From the NCBI GenBank assembly GCA_003049485.1, contig PYST01000023.1:1-64000 (forward strand): 64,000 nucleotides of DNA, written 5' to 3'. Positions within the stretch are counted from its first letter, which is position 1; each line of letters starts with the position of its first letter. Under the pieces are notes generated by a model. The model was not told the origin of the DNA and did no database searches. It saw nothing but the letters and a program-made list of their open reading frames with translations. Of this stretch, positions 57,287-64,000 are shown one piece after another. Source of the DNA: Ophioceras dolichostomum (lineage: Eukaryota > Ascomycota > Sordariomycetes > Magnaporthales > Ophioceraceae). Made by a program: the position numbers and the translations under genes.

Positions 57287-59070
57287 GACGGCGGCCAAGT
57301 CGCCGTCGGAGTAGAACAGTCGGAGCCGGAGCCGGGTTTGAATTTAAATGCTGTACCAGTACTGTCATCACCATCGCCATCGCCGTCGCCATCGCCATCG
57401 GCAACATCGCCTGCACCTGGGTCTGTGTCGGCGCTAAATCCCCAGGCATGGGTTTACACACCCATTCAGCTTCAGCAGCTTCGTCCTCTGCCTTTGCCCA
57501 TGCCCTTGCCCATGCCCTTGCCATTGCGTATGCCGTTCACACCGTCACCACCGCCGCCGCCGCTTCTAGAACCTGCGCCGTCTCCTGTCGTGTCGCAGTT
57601 CAACGTCGACGGTTCTATCAGGCATCGCTACTATCACCCTCACCAATCCCCTCTCCCATCTGCTCCCCTCAGTCCTGCTGCTGCTCCCCTCAGTCCTGCT
57701 GCTGCTCCCCTCAGTCCTGCTGCTGCTCCTGCTCTGGGTCCGTACAGGCCGCCGGTGTTCGTGCCTCTGATGATGGAGTACTCGATCGTCCGTAGTCCTG
57801 TTCTTCCTGTTCCTCCTGTTCCTCCTGTTCAAACTCCGACTCCGGCTATGCCTCCGCCTCCTTGCTGTCGTTTCTGTGGGAAGAGCGGCAGTGATGGTAG
57901 TGATGGTGATATCGGAGGTGTGGGGTCGAGTTTTGAGTCGGGCTCTAGATCTGGGACGGGATCGGATCCGAGATCAGGATCGGGATCGGCTTCGTCGGTT
58001 TGCTGAGCTAGGGAACTTGACTTGCCTGACGAGGGGTCAGTGGCGGTGGGTTTTCGTTTTTTTCTCTTCTTTTTTCGTTTCGTGTCTAGATCTGATCCTG
58101 TTTTTTTCCGCGGCATAGAAGGATATGCTTCTTGAGCGGTAGGGAGAAGACCGTCTCGGTTGCGTGTTCTCTTCTTATGCATATCCATTCACCTTTCTTT
58201 CCTTTTTCTTCGCCCCCCGTAATGCAAGACTCTTGACCGTCTTTTCTTTTGTGTTGTTTTCTACTCTTAGAGAGGAAGAAAGGAGGAGGTGGAGGGTTGG
58301 ATGCTTTTGTGGCGGATGGAGGGGCGTGTGCGTTGCGTTTTCATCTCTTTTCCTACGTGCGGTGTGGCCCAGTTAAGTGTTGAAATTATGGGAAGATTTC
58401 CAAACAAAAGGGAGGGCTGAAGAGAAGGAAGAATCGCCTGCGGGACTAGGTACCTAAGGCATCTAGCTAGGTCGAGTGTTTTTTTGGTGCATTTCTCTGT
58501 ATGATATGATAGCAAGTAACACGGAAATTTTTCTTTTAGCTTCGCTGTTGTAAAAAGCACATGATCTTCTTCCTCTACTAGCCTTGTGCGGTTTGGTGGG
58601 CTGGTTAAGAAAACATCATCACCAGGCAGCGAAGGAGGGAACGGCAAGCAAAGCACTATGGGAATTTGCCAGATGTTCACATTCTCCGCATTGGGAGATT
58701 CCGAGCGGAAGAACAGCTTCCCTCTTTCTCTCGTGATTTCACCGTCGTCTTCTTTTCTTTCTCCCTCTAATGTGGCTTTTTAATCAATATTCTTGCTATT
58801 CATCCGGCGCGGCGCACCCGTCCCAGATCTCCTCTTCCCCGCTAGCAGAGGCTCCGAGTGGTGTTGAAATTGGGACACAAAATGCCCTCATGAGCCTCCG
58901 TCTCTCGGCTCGGTTGGTAGAGTTGGTGTTTTGCTGTTCTGAATTCTTCAAATCTCTTGTCTTTCGCACAAATCTTTGAAGGGGGGCCTAGGATTCTCCT
59001 CCGGATTCTCGCGACTTGCCTCTCTTCCTCTCCCATACGTCGGTGCCCCGATCACCCACCACTCCTCAAT
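57287..59070. other. Intergenic with proline-rich in-phase open frame
   Basis: From the clathrin stop the same frame remains open to TGA 58004-58006, encoding a Pro/Ser/Ala-rich sequence with tandem repeats and a CCRFCG motif. Its third codon positions are much less GC-rich than clathrin, so it is probably 3' UTR with simple repeats. Near 58446 lies a TAGGTACCTA palindrome. The remainder holds the promoter of the GH131 gene. Confidence 0.45.
57672..57729. repeat. 21-bp tandem repeat after clathrin
   Basis: Three near-identical copies of a 21-bp unit (CCCCTCAGTCCTGCTGCTG followed by CT). Shorter CATCGC and CATGCC/CTTGCC repeats occur just upstream (57367-57401, 57494-57526). Confidence 0.9.
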
Positions 59071-60184
59071 ATGTCGGCCTCTCGTATTTTGACAGCGGCC
59101 CTGCTGGCCTCAGCCGGCGTCGTCGCCGTTACGGCGATGGTCGTCGCGCCAATGGCAGCAGCGGACTCGACGGGGGAGATCAAGTGTCCGATCGTGTTCG
59201 ACGGCCGGGTCGCCTCGTCGCTGGCGCTGACGGACTTCGACTCCGGGAGCAAGTCGCCCTTCGGCACGGGCTACGTGAAGGGCGAAGGCCTGAAGTGGAG
59301 CGATATCCTTGTGTTCCCCTCTGCCGACGCCGTCGCGGGCACCGGAGGAGGACCGAGGTTCGAGAATTCGACGCATAAGCCCGTCACGGTCACGCTGAGC
59401 GACAAGTCCATCTTCCAGACGCAGAAGGGATTCCGGAGGGCGGGGCTGCAGTTCAACGGCGATACGAACTCTGGTGGGAAGGGGAGCACTGGTGTCAGGA
59501 CGTTGCATTGGAGCGTTAAGATCGATTCCGGGAGGGCGTTGAATTTGAGCCATGAGTATTTGGTATGTTCGACTTGCGTGTTTCGTTGTGGGAGGACCAG
59601 ATTGGATGGAGGGCACAGAGAAGAAGGTTTGAGAAGCTGATCATTGCATTCGGGTTGATGCGTTGCGTTTCTAGAATGTTTGGCACGAGACGGCCGACTA
59701 CTCGGCCAACCAGTTCAACTTCGAGATGGGCGCGATTCTGGGCCAGAGCTCGCTCCCCAAGGATACGTTCAAGATCCTCAACCGACAGAACCGGCAGATC
59801 TGGTCTACCAAGGTCGAGAATGGCGTGTGGCACAACTTTGCCATCACGATCGACTACTCCAAGAAGTAAGATACACGTCGCTGATCTTCTGACAAAAGTC
59901 TGCTTGCTGTGGGGATGGCTTGCTGACTAGTAAATATCTATTGGATATATTACAGCACGCTGCGTGTGTACTACTCCAAGGGCGACGAGGCTCTCAAGTC
60001 CGTCACCAACGCGCTCACCAACGACAACTCGGGCAACGGCCAGTACCAGATCGGCCTTCTCAAGAAGCCGACGGGAACCAGCGACGTGGTCAACTCCGGC
60101 TATCAGGAGAGGGGCATCAACGAGGGCCTGATCTACGGAGGCATTTTCCTGGAGGATAGCGCGAGCAACTGCATTTCGTTGTGA
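59071..60184 (+). CDS. Secreted GH131 beta-glucanase
   Basis: Exons 59071-59562, 59675-59865 and 59956-60184; 303 residues. The N-terminus (MSASRILTAALLASAGVVAV) is a signal peptide, with the mature protein beginning around residue 30. Family blocks are GEIKCPIVFDGRV, YVKGEGLKWSDILVFP, KGFRRAGLQFNGDTN, LNLSHEYLNVWHETADYSAN, LRVYYSKGDEALKSVTNA and YGGIFLEDSASNCISL. I assign glycoside hydrolase family 131 from these patterns. Characterised fungal GH131 enzymes act on beta-1,3-, beta-1,6- and beta-1,4-glucans, in plant biomass or cell walls. I see no cellulose-binding module. It is convergent with the gene for a secreted cysteine-rich protein. ATG 59071 was chosen because it gives the signal peptide; the frame is open further upstream. 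Confidence 0.88.
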
Positions 60185-60657
60185 TGGTTGGTTGTACATG
60201 TGTCAGAGATGAGATACCTTCCATGGTACACCTTACTTAGGTAAGGTCATCCACTTCGGCCCATGCAGAACAAAGAGATGGAAAGATGAGATGATCACGT
60301 GCGCGACAAGGAAATCAGTAGGTATATACGCGATGTCGCGACCTGTCGTGGAATCTGGTCCTTGTCCCGTCCTGTCCTGTCCTGTGTCCAGTGACCTGTG
60401 TCGTCCGGTCCTGCCTCGGACTTTTCCTAATAATGCTAGTATATAACCGACCCAGCCGATATCCGTGTCCTTCTCCTCGAACAAATGCAACCAGAACGCC
60501 CTCACCCCTTGACCACCTCGATGATGCTCCCGACGAAGTCATTTCCCCCCTCTGGAGCATGTAGTCACATCGTCCAAAAGAACAGCGCTAGCCCTCCGCA
60601 AAGCTTCGCGAAATCGAAGAGGAAGAATGAGAAAGAGTGACAAGATGCTCAGAAGCC
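60185..60657. other. Convergent 3' ends
   Basis: Space between the convergent GH131 and cysteine-rich genes. It holds a short TCCTG repeat near 60366-60386 and nothing else I can support. Confidence 0.5.
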
Positions 60658-61348
60658 TTAAGGCGTGCACTGGAAGTTGCAGTTGAGCCCGAGCTCGGCA
60701 GCAACAAGCGGAGCCCTGCACTCGACCTTGCCCGCCGCGTTCTGGGCGCAGCACCCCGAAGCGCAGTCGGCAGCGGAGAAGCACTGGCCGGTGATGAACT
60801 GGCTCTTGGTCCCCTTGCCGACGTTCTGGCTGCCGGCGAGGGCCTGGTTGACGACGCAGGTGCCGCTCCCGCCGCCGGGCGCGCTCGTGGCGACCGGCGC
60901 AGCGATCGCAGTCGTCGAGACGATGGTGCCGACGCCGCTGTCGACGCCGTCGTCGCGGCAGCCGGCCTTGCCGTTCTCGTTCTGGACGGCGACGGCGGAG
61001 CAGACGCCGATGGCACCGCCCGCGGCGATGTTGGCGCAGCAGGTCGTGCCCGCGCAGTCGGCCGTCGTGATGCAGCCGCCGCCGATGAACTGGATCTTCT
61101 GCCCGTTGCCCACGTTCTTGTCGCCCGCTGGGTCGGGGGCGATCGGCATGGGCATGGGCATGGCTCGCGGGGCGGCGAGGACGGTGGTGGCGGCGACTAA
61201 TGGAGTGGAGCAGTGAATGTTAGTGTGGGTTGTGCCTAGGTAAGATGGGAGGGGATGGGCGTGGGACGATGGACGTTGCTACGGTTAAGGAACAAGCTGG
61301 GAAATACTCACAGGCCATGAAGAGAGCAGTGATGGTGAAACGAGCCAT
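60658..61348 (-). CDS. Secreted cysteine-rich protein with two internal modules
   Basis: Exons 61348-61312 and 61196-60658, joined in frame by a GTGAGT...TTAG intron; 191 residues. The N-terminus (MARFTITALFMAFAATTVLA) is a signal peptide, followed by a Met/Pro-rich stretch. The mature protein has two related modules: C-x5-C-x4-CC-x11-C-x13-C after NVGNGQKIQFIGGGC, and C-x5-C-x3-CC-x9-C-x12-C after NVGKGTKSQFITGQC. About 14 Cys in total suggest disulfide bonding. A Thr/Ala/Ser linker separates the modules. The layout recalls small secreted proteins of plant-associated fungi (BAS-like), but that is only resemblance and the function is unknown. An intron just before the signal cleavage region is common in such genes. 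Confidence 0.82.
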
Positions 61349-64000
61349 TGTGTAAGAGGGGAAGGATCGTGATATGCAGAGGGAAGAAGAGAATCAAAGT
61401 GACGAATGCGTCCAAGGAATGAAGGTTGTTAAAGTCTTAAAAGAGAAGAGAGATTACAGAGAATGGAAGCGACACCTGATCGCGGTTGAACGAAAGAGAA
61501 TAGAGAAAGGGAAGAAGAGAAAAACTGACTTGACTTGAGTGAGAGTATTCTGGTGATGATGGGAAACCATATACCGAAGATGGGTGGGATCGTCGGGTTG
61601 CTTTATACAAATCTCGACTCCCTAGCATTCTTGCTCTCCCATCACCCGCTCACTCACTTGACTGTCATGTTTCAACAGAACTTGCCCCCCAGCTGCTGCT
61701 ATGGGTGGTCCGTCCAAGATGCGACCTGCGGATCTCCTGACGATCCGATCTTCGTCCCTTTCCTCTTTTCTCTTTCCCCCTTCTTTTCTTTCCCCCATTT
61801 GGACAGAGAAAAGGTACGTACCGTCTTGAGACCCCGGAAGATTTCATCAGAGAGGAGAAGAAGACATGCATCCACGGTGGCGGTGTCACTACCCGCCCTC
61901 TCATGCGAGGCGTTTGCCGTCACAGATACTGGCCTTCACGGAGCATGGGGCATGCCGGGGTGAGGGAGCAGGGAGAGGGGCGTGGTTCTCTTGCTGGGAA
62001 AACCGAGAACAGAAAGGCTCCGAGAATCAGAAACATGGAGACGGCCTTGGGTGAGCAGGGGGTGTTTTGGGCTAGCTGGAGCCAGCCAAGACGGAAGAAC
62101 CAATGAGAATGCGAGGAGAAGCTGGGGCGGACCGCTGGAGCACCCCTGGACTTGCAGTGCACTGCCTGCGGTTCTGGAAGAAGCCGGACGCCGGGGCATA
62201 TGCTACCGCGTATTTTTTGATTTTTGTTGTGCGATTCTGGGCAGTTGGTTGTAGGGTCCCACAATCGCCCGTCCGTTGATTGTTAGACGCTACTGCAGGC
62301 CACCAAGCATGCCCCGGATAATTGTGAACTGGTGAGGCTGAATCGGAAAGCGAGTATGTCGAAGGTAAAAATTGGTGCGAGGGGCGACAACGACTCTGGC
62401 AGCTGGGCCGGGTTTGCAGGCCTACTCATCTATCGCTTGATGCCACCTCACTTGGGGCGGCTGGCTAGACCTCTTCCTTGAAAGGGACGAAACGGCCTCA
62501 TCAACAGCAACAACTAACGTGCAGATTTTGGAATAGGCCGCAGAACCAAGGCCGAATGACAAGCCGCCGAATGTCTGGCGCTAACAAGCTGGTGTAGGCG
62601 AGAAATGCGACATCGTACAACAGAGGGAGAAAAAATAAAGCTACCTCCCTAGCTAGGACGCTTCTTCTTGGACACTTTTTTTTAGGATCCTGTCCCTTGT
62701 TGGCGATACTATGAGGAATGAAGCCGCCCGCTGCTGCCGCACTTCAGCTCTCGGCCCGAACAAAGGGATAGGATAGCCCTGGTCTTGCCTAGACCTAGTT
62801 CTGTCTTGTCCTGACGGCGGGCGGGAGTGCGGAACAGCAGAAAATAGCACCAAGCAAAATATGGCAGCTGCCAACAGCACTCCACAGACTGAAAACATAC
62901 CAGAAACGAACTCACATTCCATCATGAGCAGATATCCCAACAGCCCTAGATCCCATGATAGTAGATAGGGATGTGGGATATTGGGCTTCACGGACTGATC
63001 CTGTCCCGGGAACTGCGCCCTTCGCAGGATATCGTGGCAGACAGGCGGAAAAGAAGATATGGAATATGAGTGGCAGTGGGTATGTAGTACGGACCGTAGA
63101 TCGCCTAGAAAAGTGCCTACATACGCAAGCAGGGAGGGGGAGGAGTCTCGAAGGGGAGTACAGGTAGGTCAGGAAGACCCATGGTGCGACAGAGGAACAG
63201 ACGTCATGACAGGCACAGAATCAAGGTGAATCCCTGGAATCCCCGGTGGCCATCGTCAACGACACCGTCTGGAAGGCCTGGAAGCCTGGGAACGGTGTAG
63301 GAGAAGTCGTCAGATGAAAGAGAAAATTTTCTCGTGCTGGGCGCCCGTTTGCGTCGAAACTATCCGATCTGATCAATGACGTTGCAGAGATGGCACCTGT
63401 CAAGTCCAGTCGCCGACCGAACCACGACCGAAGTAAAACATCACATTAGACCAAAACACACACGGGGAGGGGAAAGGGGAAGAGTTAACGAGGGTCAGGG
63501 GACGAAGAGGCCGGTCAGCTTGCCCTCCAGACCTCACCAGAAAGCGGTGCAACGTTTCCCAAAGGCGACGACGACAAATTCGAGAGAGGTAAACTCAAGC
63601 CAGCCAGGATGGTAGCAGCAAAGAATTTGAAGTTGTGACCATATGGAGGATCAACAAGAAACCTGAAGCTTGGCTCCGGTGCTGTGGGTCCAGTCTCTTC
63701 ACGTTGGGGCGGGCCACACACCCCAGACGATCAGCCGCCGACAGTGCCTGTTTGATCTTCACAGGGCTGTCAAATTCCGCCCCCTTGAACCGGCCCCTTC
63801 AAACACATACTTCGATTCAAAAAGGTGGCCACCGACAGACACACAGAACAACGAGGCAGACAGACAAGTCGGAAGGAAACAAATACTACGTAAGAAAAAG
63901 AAGAAAAAAAGAAAGAAAAAAGGAGGCAACACATCGTTGCAAAACAGAAGAGGTCGTTACTTGCTAACATACCATCCCAAGTCTTTGCGGCCACATCTGC
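61349..64000. other. Right-end intergenic region
   Basis: About 2.65 kb with no supported gene. The left part holds the promoter of the cysteine-rich gene. At the extreme right the minus strand reads GGGATG followed by GTATGTTAG, a good splice donor at 63973, so an exon of a gene lying mostly beyond the window is possible. Confidence 0.45.

Noticed and set aside
58890..58940. GGCTCGGTTGGTAGAG resembling a tRNA D-arm/A box
   Set aside because: No B box follows at the right distance and no cloverleaf can be drawn.
63974..64000. Possible exon at the right edge of the minus strand ending at a GTATGT donor
   Set aside because: Only 27 bases are visible and no matching downstream exon could be identified inside the window.

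Overview
The window is nuclear DNA of a filamentous ascomycete, most likely a Sordariomycete and probably Sordariales near Chaetomiaceae. The reasons are short GT-AG introns with CTAAC/CTGAC-type branch sites, strongly GC-rich third codon positions, fungal versions of housekeeping genes (pyruvate carboxylase, clathrin heavy chain, mitochondrial ATP synthase alpha, uL5/RPL11, SmB, MPC1), a GH131 glucanase, and a NACHT-ankyrin-SPRY receptor of the type used in fungal non-self recognition. The taxon is an inference, because no rRNA or barcode gene is present. I found no tRNA, rRNA or CRISPR.

The left third (1-21 kb) is accessory. Two convergent protein-kinase-like paralogs (847-1920 and 4867-3766) flank a small gene for a probable mitochondrial protein. 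Both paralogs are damaged: one by a single CAG to TAG stop, the other by an apparent one-base frameshift. A six-exon NLR-like receptor (13792-6959) follows, with a helical N-terminal domain, NACHT, ankyrin repeats, SPRY and an acidic tail. Just upstream on the same strand lies an RNA ligase of the Deinococcus DraRnl/Rnl5 type (15960-14494), then a 775-residue serine-rich protein of unknown function (20594-18267).

The middle (20.6-42.5 kb) starts with about 7.7 kb in which I can support no gene. A housekeeping row follows, all on the plus strand: RPL11, ATP synthase alpha, NAD(P)HX dehydratase, SmB and MPC1, then about 3.7 kb of intergenic DNA.

The right third holds pyruvate carboxylase (10 exons, two of them microexons, with an assembly gap in the intron that splits its biotin motif), an F-box/ankyrin-like protein, clathrin heavy chain, a secreted GH131 glucanase and, convergent with it, a secreted cysteine-rich protein made of two duplicated modules. 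The last 2.6 kb has no supported gene.

The genes do not form one pathway. MPC1 (pyruvate import), pyruvate carboxylase (oxaloacetate supply) and ATP synthase alpha all belong to central energy metabolism, but their proximity is probably chance. The places most worth a second look are the NLR and Rnl5-type ligase neighbourhood, the decaying kinase-like pair, a 10-bp palindrome (TAGGTACCTA) present seven times in noncoding DNA, a 704-nt ATG-free leader before pyruvate carboxylase, and a 239-codon open frame continuing in phase beyond the clathrin stop codon. Exon coordinates were derived by hand from splice consensus and reading-frame continuity.
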